From SSSZ01 sp016790965 (GTDB lineage Bacteria > Pseudomonadota > Gammaproteobacteria > Burkholderiales > Rhodocyclaceae), in the NCBI GenBank assembly GCA_016790965.1, contig JAEUNZ010000005.1, forward strand, positions 31,439 to 95,438: a DNA stretch of 64,000 nt, written 5' to 3'. Positions 52,919 to 62,163 of the stretch are shown here, one piece after another. Below the pieces are notes generated by a model, which had not been told where the DNA came from, ran no database searches, and saw only the letters and a list, made by a program, of their open reading frames with translations. How positions within the stretch are numbered: position 1 is the stretch's first letter; each line of letters begins with the position of its first letter. A program made the position numbers and the translations under genes.

Positions 52919-53412
52919 TCCACTCGAATGATTCCGGATTCTTTCTCCACGGCCAGCACCACCGACTCGACGAAAGGAAGCAGACGCTCCGTTCCGTCTG
53001 CCGCGGTCACCCGCAGCACATCGTTGGCCCCGGTCTCGATCAGCCCTGCCACCTGGCCGAGCCGCTCACCCGCGGCGGTTTCTACGTTCAGACCGATCAG
53101 ATCGGCCCAGTAAAACTCGTCTTCAAGTGGGGCCGGCAAGGCCTCGCGGGGCGCCCCGACCAGCAGGCCTTTTAGCGCCTCGGCAGCAGTCCGGTCCGGA
53201 ACCCCGTCGAGGAGCGCCACCACACCGTCGCTGTGCAGCTTCAGGCCTTTCAGCCCCACCTCTCGCCAGGGCCCGCCTTCCTTGCCGACCCACCAGGACG
53301 GCATCGCCCTCCAGGCCAGTGGGTCGTCCCCAAAGGGATGCACCCTCATCCAGCCGCGGATGCCGTAGGGGCCTGCAAGCCGCCCCAGGACGACAATGTC
53401 GCTGCCGGACAA
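52900..53412 (-). CDS. rimM: 16S rRNA processing protein RimM
   Basis: This 170-residue maturation factor for the 30S head starts DIVVLGRLAGPYGIRGWMRV near residue 5 and has WADLIGLNVETAAGERLGQV (PRC-barrel region) and LLPFVESVVLAVE near its end. No ATG lies near the conserved N-terminus; a TTG at 53412 is the probable start. The 3' end overlaps trmD and runs into the 21-bp repeats. Confidence 0.94.
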   Translation of the reverse strand: MSGSDIVVLGRLAGPYGIRGWMRVHPFGDDPLAWRAMPSWWVGKEGGPWREVGLKGLKLHSDGVVALLDGVPDRTAAEALKGLLVGAPREALPAPLEDEFYWADLIGLNVETAAGERLGQVAGLIETGANDVLRVTAADGTERLLPFVESVVLAVEKESGIIRVEWGSDW

Positions 53413-53424
53413 AACGATACTTGC

Positions 53425-53679
53425 TTAGGCGACCTGCTTGGCGGAGTACTGCTTGACCAGGCGGGCAGCGGTCGGCGACAGCTGGGCGCCATTCTGTTGC
53501 CAGTAGGTCAGGCGATCCATGGCGACGCGCAGACCTTCTTCGGACTCGGCAGCCACCGGATTGTAGAAGCCGATGCGCTCGACGAACCGACCATCGCGGC
53601 GGTTGCGGGAGTCGGTAACGACCATGTTGTAGAAGGGGCGCTTCTTGGCGCCGCCACGGGCAAGACGGATTACGACCAT
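53425..53679 (-). CDS. rpsP: 30S ribosomal protein S16
   Basis: This 84-residue protein begins MVVIRLARGGAKKRPFYNMV and continues DSRNRRDGRFVERIGFYNP, the S16 signature. It is the first gene of the operon with rimM 12 bases downstream. Confidence 0.98.
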   Translation of the reverse strand: MVVIRLARGGAKKRPFYNMVVTDSRNRRDGRFVERIGFYNPVAAESEEGLRVAMDRLTYWQQNGAQLSPTAARLVKQYSAKQVA

Positions 53680-53714
53680 GAAAATTCTTTCTTTCGGTGC
53701 AGGAAAAACAGGGG

Positions 53715-53742
53715 ATTATAGCGCTTAATTGAACAAAAACAA
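53715..53742 (-). promoter_or_regulatory. Promoter of the rpsP operon
   Basis: On the minus strand TTGTTT (53742-53737) and a perfect TATAAT (53720-53715) are 16 bp apart, 36 bp before the rpsP ATG. Confidence 0.65.
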
Positions 53743-53833
53743 GCCGTTCCGAGCCTCTTTATGCGCTCCCGGCATCCAGCGGGCGGAGAGCGAACCCCAT
53801 GCTGCAAGTCCTTCCCCCACTCTGCCGACACCC

Positions 53834-55408
53834 ATGACTTTAGTCCAATGGAGAAAAGCGCCGGAATTGTTTATCCTCCCTCCTTCCGTCCGCCGAGCCG
53901 CCATGACCGCCACCGCCACCGACCTCGCCGAAAAGAACGTCAAGGCCATTCTGGAATGGCTGGCGATGGCCCACGGCCGCACGACCCTGGACGACGCCGA
54001 GGGACTTCTCGCCCAGCTTCAGAGTCTGCGCGGAACCCCCATAGGCGTCACCCAGCGCCTCAGAATCCTCGACCTCCTGTACAGCCACGTGGTCCATATG
54101 ACCCTGGCCCAGTTCCCTGCCCTTCACGAAGCCACATTGCCCATTCCCCGCCGGCTGCGCCAGGCCGTGCGCAACCTGCAGGAACTGCTGGAAATCCTTG
54201 CCCAGGACTACGTGGCCACTCTGTCGATGCGAGCCGATGAGGCTGGTGGAAGGCCACGCTCGCCCCAGATCACCCTGCGACGCGTCATGCACTGCCTCGC
54301 CTGGCATCTCGGCATTGGCTTTCTGGTCGCAGCTCCACCGGCGCCCGGCATTTGGCAGCAGTTGCACGGTTGCTACCGCTCGTCCCGCCGCTTTACCGCC
54401 GGGGAGCAGGACACGGTCAGCGAGGAGCGCCGTATCGCCCAGATTTACGCCTCGATTCTGCTGGTCGCAGCCGCGCAGCCCGCCTCGTTCACTTCCCGGG
54501 AGTTGGAATTCATCGTCAACTACATCGACGACTGCACCAAGGCCGTCGACATTCGCTCTGAACCCCCGCCGGACGGCGAGGCTATCTTCTGGGTGGATCC
54601 GAGCAAGGATCAACCCGCCCAGGCCCTGGCACGGCGCCCACCCCCGCCGGAGACGGAAGTCTATTTCTTTGCCTGCGATGCCCTCGCCCAGGCGGCGGCC
54701 GATCGGCTGGCGGCGCTGCGCCGCGGTGTTCCGGTCGCCGAGCTTGGGCTGCCAGCCTTCGCCGGGACGACGGCCGGGCAGGGGGTCCTGCGTCGTCTGG
54801 CTTCCCTGTGGGGCCACCCTGCGAAGCGCAAGTATTCCCGCCGCCGCCAGTCCTATCGGGCCGACCTCTGCAGCGGGCTGGACAAGCTCTGGCAGTTGCT
54901 TCGCCACCCCGACCAGCCCCCTGGAAAGAGCGAATGGATGGTCATCAATGAAAGTCCCGATGGCTATGCCATGATGCATGTGAGTGGCCCTACCGACCGC
55001 CTACAAGTGGGCGACGTCGTCGCAGTCCATCCTCACGAGGGGCATGTGGACACGGATACCGGCCCCTGGCACATCTGCCTGGTGCGCTGGGCGATTTCGG
55101 AAAATCCTGCCCATGTCGAAATCGGGCTCCAGGTGCTGTCCCCCCGCGGCATGCCGGCCCAGATCGCTGCGCCCCACGACAACGAGCGCCAGGGCAAGCG
55201 TGAAGCTGTGCTGCTGCCCAAGCTGCCTCCCTTACGCCCGCTGCCGGCACTCATCGTACCGGTCGGCACGGTCACGGACAGGGACCAGAAACTCATCGTC
55301 CTGGTCGAAGCAGGGAATTTCGAAATTCGTGAATACCGGGCGACCGAGGTCAGCGAACAGACGTCCAGCGTCGAGATGTTTACCGTCCGCCCGGACGAAA
55401 GACTGTAG
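53834..55408 (+). CDS. Uncharacterised protein, possibly a PilZ-like C-terminal region
   Basis: This protein of about 524 residues is soluble. The N-terminal half is helical (EKNVKAILEWLAMAHGRTTL, LRQAVRNLQELLEILAQDYV); the C-terminal half is beta-rich (SPDGYAMMHVSGPTDRLQVG, WHICLVRWAISENPAHVEIG, LQVLSPRG), recalling PilZ-like folds, though no RXXXR motif is identified. The start is uncertain: 53834, 53903 and an upstream in-frame ATG at 53729 are possible. Its 3' end overlaps the convergent yihY gene by 29 bp. No function assigned. Confidence 0.75.
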   Translation: MTLVQWRKAPELFILPPSVRRAAMTATATDLAEKNVKAILEWLAMAHGRTTLDDAEGLLAQLQSLRGTPIGVTQRLRILDLLYSHVVHMTLAQFPALHEATLPIPRRLRQAVRNLQELLEILAQDYVATLSMRADEAGGRPRSPQITLRRVMHCLAWHLGIGFLVAAPPAPGIWQQLHGCYRSSRRFTAGEQDTVSEERRIAQIYASILLVAAAQPASFTSRELEFIVNYIDDCTKAVDIRSEPPPDGEAIFWVDPSKDQPAQALARRPPPPETEVYFFACDALAQAAADRLAALRRGVPVAELGLPAFAGTTAGQGVLRRLASLWGHPAKRKYSRRRQSYRADLCSGLDKLWQLLRHPDQPPGKSEWMVINESPDGYAMMHVSGPTDRLQVGDVVAVHPHEGHVDTDTGPWHICLVRWAISENPAHVEIGLQVLSPRGMPAQIAAPHDNERQGKREAVLLPKLPPLRPLPALIVPVGTVTDRDQKLIVLVEAGNFEIREYRATEVSEQTSSVEMFTVRPDERL

Positions 55409-56216
55409 AGGCGAGCAGGCCCCCGAGCAGGATCACCGCCCAGGAGAGTTGCAGCCACACCAGGAAGATCGGCACCGTTGCAAAGGCGCCGTAGATGCTC
55501 CGGAAACTGCCGAAGCTACCGAGATAAAGTTCGAAACCGCGCTGCATGGCGGCGAAAAGAAGCGTCGCGAACAATCCTCCCAGGCAAGCCCCGCGGCGAC
55601 TCACCCGGGCGTTGGGTACGGCGTAATAGAGAAAGGCGAAGAAGAGCCCCAGCAGGGCGATGGAGAGTCCCTTCAGCAGCATGATACGAACCCAGGGGGG
55701 TTCCCCAAATACCCCCAGGGACGCCGAAACGGCGTAGGACATTACCGCAGCGATCGCGCCCAGAACGAGGGGCCAGACTGCAACGACAATGGCGTAGAGT
55801 TTGAGGCGCGCGAGAAGCGGCCGGGGTTCCACGCGCCAGACGTGATTGAATGCTTTCTCGATGGTCGCCAGCAGGAGAATCGCCGTCGCCGCAAGGAAGA
55901 CAATACCGGGAATGGTTAGCCGTAGCGCCTTGCCAGCGAAATTACCCAGGTACTTGACGATGATTCCACTGCTGCCGCTTGGCAGGAGGGTTTCGACCAG
56001 AAGGGCATCGAAGCGGCTCAAAAGCCCTTCAACGAAGGGAACGGCGCTACCCACAGCGACGAAGAGGGTCAACAGGGGAACCAGGGCTAATAGGGTCGTA
56101 AAAGCCAGCGCAGCGCTGGTCTGCACCATATTTTCCTCCCGGAAGCGGGAAAGAATGGCCCCTGGGCCTCCCGGCGTACCGCCGCCAGCGTGGTGGCGGG
56201 AATGGCGGCGGCTCAC
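55380..56216 (-). CDS. YihY/BrkB family membrane protein
   Basis: This protein of about 278 residues has six TM segments. ALAFTTLLALVPLLTLFVAV near residue 38, IEKAFNHVWRVEPRPL and FRSIYGAFATVPIFLVWLQL are the family signatures. GTG at 56216 with a GGAGA site 10 bases before is the preferred start; the frame extends further upstream without similarity. YihY proteins were once called RNase BN; their role is unknown. Confidence 0.9.
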   Translation of the reverse strand: MSRRHSRHHAGGGTPGGPGAILSRFREENMVQTSAALAFTTLLALVPLLTLFVAVGSAVPFVEGLLSRFDALLVETLLPSGSSGIIVKYLGNFAGKALRLTIPGIVFLAATAILLLATIEKAFNHVWRVEPRPLLARLKLYAIVVAVWPLVLGAIAAVMSYAVSASLGVFGEPPWVRIMLLKGLSIALLGLFFAFLYYAVPNARVSRRGACLGGLFATLLFAAMQRGFELYLGSFGSFRSIYGAFATVPIFLVWLQLSWAVILLGGLLASTVFRPGGR

Positions 56217-56446
56217 GGCTGCAGGGTCTCCAAGGGTGAAAATTCTTGCACGGGTGTTCTCAGGGAGATTGAATATATAAACTGGGGCGACCGCTATCAG
56301 ATACCCTGCATGCCTTGTGGCCCGTGTCCCCACACCGCTCCGCACGGCTTCGACCACCCGTCAAGGGGCATCGCCACAAACGCGCTGGCGCATCCAAGCG
56401 AGGTTTCCAGATTGGACCCCAGCACTTTTGGGGATAATAGCCGACC

Positions 56447-57043
56447 ATGCACGACATTCTCGTCCTCTACTACAGTCACCGCGGATCGGTCCGCGCCTTG
56501 GCCGAACGCATCGCCCGGGGGATCGATTCGATTCCCGGCATGCAGTCCCGCCTGCGCACCGTGCCGCGGGTATCCCCCACCTGCATCGCCACAGAACCTG
56601 AAGTACCACCCCACGGCGCCCCTTACGTCGAGGAAGCCGACCTCGCGGAGTGCTGCGGCCTGGCCCTGGGCAGCCCTACCCGGTTTGGCAACATGGCCGC
56701 GCCGATGAAGTACTTCTGGGACGGCACGGTGGCCGCCTGGCAGAACGGCACCCTGGCCGGCAAGCCGGCCTGTGTCTTCACCTCCACCGCCGCCATGCAT
56801 GGCGGCAACGAGACGACCCTGATCTCCATGGCCTTCCCCCTGCTTCACCACGGCATGCTGGTGCTGGGCCTGCCCTTCACCGAACCCGATCTCACCGCCA
56901 CCACCGGCGGCGGCACCCCCTACGGCGCCAGCCACGTCGCCGGTGCCAGTGGCAACCCCACCCTGACCGAGGCCGAAAGCCGACTGGCCTTCGCCCAGGG
57001 CAGACGCCTTGCCGAAATCGCCCTGAAACTGGTGCAAGCGTGA
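56447..57043 (+). CDS. wrbA: NAD(P)H:quinone oxidoreductase WrbA
   Basis: This 198-residue flavodoxin-like enzyme reduces quinones with two electrons. The FMN phosphate loop is LVLYYSHRGSVRALAERIAR near residue 5, then ALGSPTRFGNMAAPMKYFWD, KPACVFTSTAAMHGGNETTL and GASHVAGASG. The stop overlaps the GTG of the next gene. Confidence 0.95.
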   Translation: MHDILVLYYSHRGSVRALAERIARGIDSIPGMQSRLRTVPRVSPTCIATEPEVPPHGAPYVEEADLAECCGLALGSPTRFGNMAAPMKYFWDGTVAAWQNGTLAGKPACVFTSTAAMHGGNETTLISMAFPLLHHGMLVLGLPFTEPDLTATTGGGTPYGASHVAGASGNPTLTEAESRLAFAQGRRLAEIALKLVQA

Positions 57044-57399
57044 GCGCTGCCCGACTGCAAGTCGCCGCCAGCGCGACCCTCATCGCTCTCATCTTCCTCT
57101 GCCTCGCCTGGGAGCTTTGGCTCGCCCCGCTGAAGCCCGGCGGCTCCTGGCTTGCACTCAAGGCCGTCTTCCTTCTCGCCCCCCTCTTCGGCATCCTGCG
57201 CGGCAAGCGCTACACCTACAAATGGCTGTCACTGTTCCTAATGTTCTATCTGGCGGAGGGGCTGGCACGGGCCAGCAGCGATCAGGGGCTGTCGCAGGTC
57301 TTGGCGATGGCCGAAGCCAGTCTCGTGGGGCTGCTCTTCGCCCTCGTCATTCTTTATGTGCGCGCGACGCGCCCACCACCAACAGACAAGGCTGCCTGA
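57040..57399 (+). CDS. DUF2069 family membrane protein
   Basis: This 119-residue protein has four TM segments and the DUF2069 layout (LCLAWELWLAPLKPGGSWLA, KGKRYTYKW-type RGKRYTYKWLSLFLMFYLAE). The GTG start overlaps the wrbA stop (GTGA). The wrbA-DUF2069 pairing is a recurrent arrangement. A GGCTGCC / GGCAGCC hairpin spans its stop codon. Confidence 0.9.
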   Translation: MSAARLQVAASATLIALIFLCLAWELWLAPLKPGGSWLALKAVFLLAPLFGILRGKRYTYKWLSLFLMFYLAEGLARASSDQGLSQVLAMAEASLVGLLFALVILYVRATRPPPTDKAA

Positions 57400-57422
57400 C
57401 GGCAGCCCCCCCGCGAAGAGCG

Positions 57423-58967
<1,545 letters not shown>

Positions 58968-59048
58968 GTGCTCCGTACGGAAAGTGCCTGGTGGCAGTAT
59001 GGTCCGCCACCCTCGCGTGAGGCCGTCATTTTAGCGCTGCCCCGCGGA

Positions 59049-59807
59049 TCATCCCAGGGATGGCTTCTTTCGGAATAGGGCAACCAGCGCCAGGACGTAG
59101 CCCGAGAGCGCATAGATGATGAAGAAGGCAAATGCGGATACCTCGGGACTGTAGGCCACCACGGCAAACCCAAGGGCAATGGCAGCGATCACGAAGAACG
59201 GCACGCTCTTCTTGAGGTTGATATCCTTGAAGCTGTAGTAGCGTACGTTGGTGATCATGGTAATGCCTGCAAAGATGGTCAGGGCACAGGCTAACCAACG
59301 GACGTCGCCCCCGGCGATGCCGTGGTCGATCATGACCCAGACGAAACCTGCCACCAGGGCGGCTGCCGCAGGGGAGGGAAGCCCCTGGAAGTAGCGCTTG
59401 TCCATCACGGTGAGGGTGGTGTTGAAGCGGGCCAGACGCAGGGCTGCACCGGCACAGTAAACGAAGGCAGCGATCCAGCCCAGGCGCCCCATGTCTTTAA
59501 GAGCCCATTCATACATGACGAGTGAAGGCGCGGCACCAAAACTCACCATATCGGAAAGGGAGTCGTACTCGGCGCCAAAGGCAGACTGGGTGTGGGTCAA
59601 GCGGGCAACGCGCCCATCAAGGCCGTCCAGGACCATAGCGACAAAAATGGCTAGGGCGGCGCGGTAATAATCCCCCTGCATCGCCTGCACGATGGCGAAA
59701 AATCCGCAGAACAGCGCGGCGGTGGTGAACAAATTGGGGAGGACGTAAATCCCGCGGCGCTTGATCTCGGGATTGAACAGGGCCTTGCGGGGCTTGAGTT
59801 CGGTCAT
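59049..59807 (-). CDS. pssA: CDP-diacylglycerol-serine O-phosphatidyltransferase
   Basis: This 252-residue membrane enzyme makes phosphatidylserine. The CDP-alcohol motif DGLDGRVARLTHTQSAFGAE, then YDSLSD, near residue 60 is complete. About six TM segments follow. It ends 3 bases after psd, so psd and pssA, consecutive steps to phosphatidylethanolamine, are cotranscribed. Confidence 0.96.
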   Translation of the reverse strand: MTELKPRKALFNPEIKRRGIYVLPNLFTTAALFCGFFAIVQAMQGDYYRAALAIFVAMVLDGLDGRVARLTHTQSAFGAEYDSLSDMVSFGAAPSLVMYEWALKDMGRLGWIAAFVYCAGAALRLARFNTTLTVMDKRYFQGLPSPAAAALVAGFVWVMIDHGIAGGDVRWLACALTIFAGITMITNVRYYSFKDINLKKSVPFFVIAAIALGFAVVAYSPEVSAFAFFIIYALSGYVLALVALFRKKPSLG

Positions 59808-59810
59808 CGG

Positions 59811-60449
59811 CTAAGAGAGCTCGGCCAACAGGGTCGTCGAAGCATACACCTTTTCCCCAATGGTCACCTTGACCCTGGTGTCCAGCGGCAGGTACAAATC
59901 GACCCGGGAACCGAAACGGATGAAGCCATAGCGTTCGCCCCGGGCGAGGGCTTTGCCTGCGTCGACATAATTGAGGATGCGCCGCGCCACTAGGCCGGCG
60001 ATCTGGACGCAAGTCACGTCCCGCCCATCCTGGGTCTTGAGATGGAGCGCACAACGTTCATTCTCGATCGAAGCCTTGGCCAGGGCTGCATTGACGAAAC
60101 TTCCCGCGTTGTACCACTTCCGCTGCACGGTGCTATCGATGGGGGCCCGGTTGGAATGGACGTTGAAGACGTTCATGAACACGCTGACCTTAAGGGCGCG
60201 GCGCTGCAAATAGGGATCGTCGGCCTCCTCGACCACAATCACCCGCCCGTCGGCTGGCGCCACGACGCTCCTCGGTCCGCTACCGGCAATCACCCGCCCC
60301 GGATCGCGAAAGAACTGGACGCAGAAGAAAAAGATGATCCACAAGGGCAGCGACCACGCCCCAGCATAGGACGCCGCGACTGCCAGCATCAGCGAACCAG
60401 CGATAAAGGGCCAGCCCTCGCGGGCAAGAATCGGATGGGGATAGTTCAT
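59811..60449 (-). CDS. psd: Phosphatidylserine decarboxylase (short type)
   Basis: This 212-residue proenzyme starts MNYPHPILAREGWPFIAGSL. It has TM segments at the N-terminus and the pyruvoyl-forming Gly-Ser in FIRFGSRVDLYLP near residue 185, where self-cleavage yields the active subunit. It is the short (archaeal-like) type common in betaproteobacteria. It makes phosphatidylethanolamine from the PssA product. Confidence 0.94.
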   Translation of the reverse strand: MNYPHPILAREGWPFIAGSLMLAVAASYAGAWSLPLWIIFFFCVQFFRDPGRVIAGSGPRSVVAPADGRVIVVEEADDPYLQRRALKVSVFMNVFNVHSNRAPIDSTVQRKWYNAGSFVNAALAKASIENERCALHLKTQDGRDVTCVQIAGLVARRILNYVDAGKALARGERYGFIRFGSRVDLYLPLDTRVKVTIGEKVYASTTLLAELS

Positions 60450-60453
60450 GTCG

Positions 60454-60543
60454 GTGAGGGGTAAGAGGTAAGGGTTGAGAAGAAAGGGCGCAAGCGGCAC
60501 AACACACCGAATCCCACCTCGCGCCTCGCCCCTCGCCCCTCAC
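60454..60543. repeat. G-rich/C-rich inverted repeat between psd and ilvC
   Basis: GTGAGGGGTAAGAGGTAAGG (60454 on) faces CCTCGCCCCTCGCCCCTCAC (60524-60543); each arm is made of G(T/C)GAGGGG-like words about 7 bp long. The arms can pair imperfectly. It resembles the unit at 61593-61651 in design but not in sequence. Confidence 0.6.
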
Positions 60544-60551
60544 TGAGTCCG

Positions 60552-61568
60552 TCAATTCTTGGACTGGTCGACCAGCTTATTCTTCTTGATCCACGGCATC
60601 ATGTCGCGCAACTTGGCACCGACCTGCTCGATGGGGTGGGCGGCGGTCAGGCGGCGGCGGGCAGTCATGGCCGGGTAGTTGGTCTTTCCTTCCAGAATGA
60701 ACATCTTGGCGTAGTCGCCCTGTTGGATGCGTTTGAGGGCATTACGCATGGCAGCGCGGGACTGCTCGTTGATGACCTCGGGGCCGGTCACGTACTCACC
60801 ATACTCCGCGTTATTGGAGATGGAGTAATTCATGGTGGCGATACCGCCCTCGTACATGAGGTCCACGATCAGCTTTAGCTCGTGCAGGCACTCGAAGTAG
60901 GCCATTTCCGGCGCGTAGCCGGCTTCGACAAGGGTCTCGAAGCCCATCTTCACCAACTCGACGGCGCCACCGCACAGCACAGCCTGCTCGCCGAAGAGGT
61001 CGGTCTCGGTTTCTTCCCGGAAATTGGTCTCGATGACGCCACCCTTGGTGCCGCCATTGGCCGCCGCGTAGGAAAGGGCAACATCCTTAGCCTTGCCAGT
61101 CTTATCCTGGTAGACGGCGATCAGCGAGGGTACGCCACCCCCCTTGAGGTACTCGGACCGAACCGTGTGGCCGGGGCCTTTGGGGGCAATCATGATGACG
61201 TCAACATCTTCACGGGGAACGATCTGGTTATAGTGAATATTGAAGCCGTGGGCGAAAGCGAGCGCCGCTCCCTTCTTCAGATTGGGCTCGACGTGCTGGT
61301 AGTAGACGGAGGGTTGCTGCTCATCCGGCAGAAGGATCATGACGACATCTGCACCCTTGACGGCCTTGGCGATCTCCTCAACCTTGTGGCCGGCTTTCTC
61401 CGCCTTGGACCAGGACGCCCCATCCTTGCGCAGGCCAACGGTCACCTTGACGCCGGAATCCTTGAGGTTCTGGGCGTGGGCATGGCCCTGAGAACCGTAG
61501 CCAACGATGGTGACCTTCTTACCTTTGATGAGGGAGAGGTCGGCGTCCTTGTCGTAATAAACTTTCAT
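60552..61568 (-). CDS. ilvC: Ketol-acid reductoisomerase
   Basis: This 338-residue enzyme isomerises and reduces acetolactate. The NADPH fold VTIVGYGSQGHAHAQNLKDS near residue 20, DVVMILLPDEQQP, AFAHGFNIHYNQI and the acidic metal-binding ETDLFGEQAVLCGG near 190 are diagnostic. It lies 86 bp downstream of ilvH with an unusual purine-rich spacer. Confidence 0.98.
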   Translation of the reverse strand: MKVYYDKDADLSLIKGKKVTIVGYGSQGHAHAQNLKDSGVKVTVGLRKDGASWSKAEKAGHKVEEIAKAVKGADVVMILLPDEQQPSVYYQHVEPNLKKGAALAFAHGFNIHYNQIVPREDVDVIMIAPKGPGHTVRSEYLKGGGVPSLIAVYQDKTGKAKDVALSYAAANGGTKGGVIETNFREETETDLFGEQAVLCGGAVELVKMGFETLVEAGYAPEMAYFECLHELKLIVDLMYEGGIATMNYSISNNAEYGEYVTGPEVINEQSRAAMRNALKRIQQGDYAKMFILEGKTNYPAMTARRRLTAAHPIEQVGAKLRDMMPWIKKNKLVDQSKN

Positions 61569-61592
61569 TGTTTCCTCGCAGAAAATAAGACA

Positions 61593-61651
61593 GTGAAAGG
61601 TGAAAGGCGAAAGGCAACAAACCCTTCACCATTCACTTTTCATTTTTTCAC
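61593..61651. repeat. A/G-rich inverted repeat between ilvH and ilvC
   Basis: GTGAAAGGTGAAAGGCGAAA (from 61593) faces CCCTTCACCATTCACTTTTC (from 61622). Repeated GTGAAA(G/A)-like words make imperfect arms of about 22-30 bases. Mononucleotide skew is strong: purines left, pyrimidines right. Confidence 0.6.
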
Positions 61652-61654
61652 GTT

Positions 61655-62146
61655 TCAAACTTTCAAAATTCGATCGCCGCGGCCGATACCGCAGACGCCG
61701 GTACGCACAGTCTCCAGAATCAGCCCCCCGTCAAGGGCGGCGATGAAGGAATCCAGCTTGGAACTGGCACCAGTGAGTTCGACCACATAAGTCGATTCGG
61801 TCACGTCGATGATGCGGCCGCGGAAGATGTCGGCCATGCGCTTCATCTCTTCGCGGTCCTTACCCGTCGCGCGGACCTTGATGAGCATGAGCTCACGCTC
61901 CACGTGGGCGGCTTCCGATAGATCGACGACCTTGACCACATCGACCAGTTTGTTCAACTGTTTGGTGATCTGCTCCAGCACCTCGTCGGATCCCCGGGTC
62001 AGGATGGTCATCCGCGAGAGGGAGGGATCTTCCGTGGGCGCCACGGTGAGGGATTCGATATTGTAGCCGCGGGCGGAGAACAGCCCGGCTACCCGGGACA
62101 GGGCGCCGGCTTCGTTTTCGATCAGAATGGAAATGATGTGTCGCAT
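61655..62146 (-). CDS. ilvH: Acetolactate synthase small (regulatory) subunit
   Basis: This 163-residue subunit starts MRHIISILIENEAGALSRVA, the ACT-domain signature, then GLFSARGYNIESLTV and a second domain (FRGRIIDVTESTYVVELTGA). It confers valine feedback inhibition on the catalytic subunit. It follows ilvB by 17 bp. Confidence 0.97.
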   Translation of the reverse strand: MRHIISILIENEAGALSRVAGLFSARGYNIESLTVAPTEDPSLSRMTILTRGSDEVLEQITKQLNKLVDVVKVVDLSEAAHVERELMLIKVRATGKDREEMKRMADIFRGRIIDVTESTYVVELTGASSKLDSFIAALDGGLILETVRTGVCGIGRGDRILKV

Positions 62147-62163
62147 GGTGTCGTGCTCCCCGA

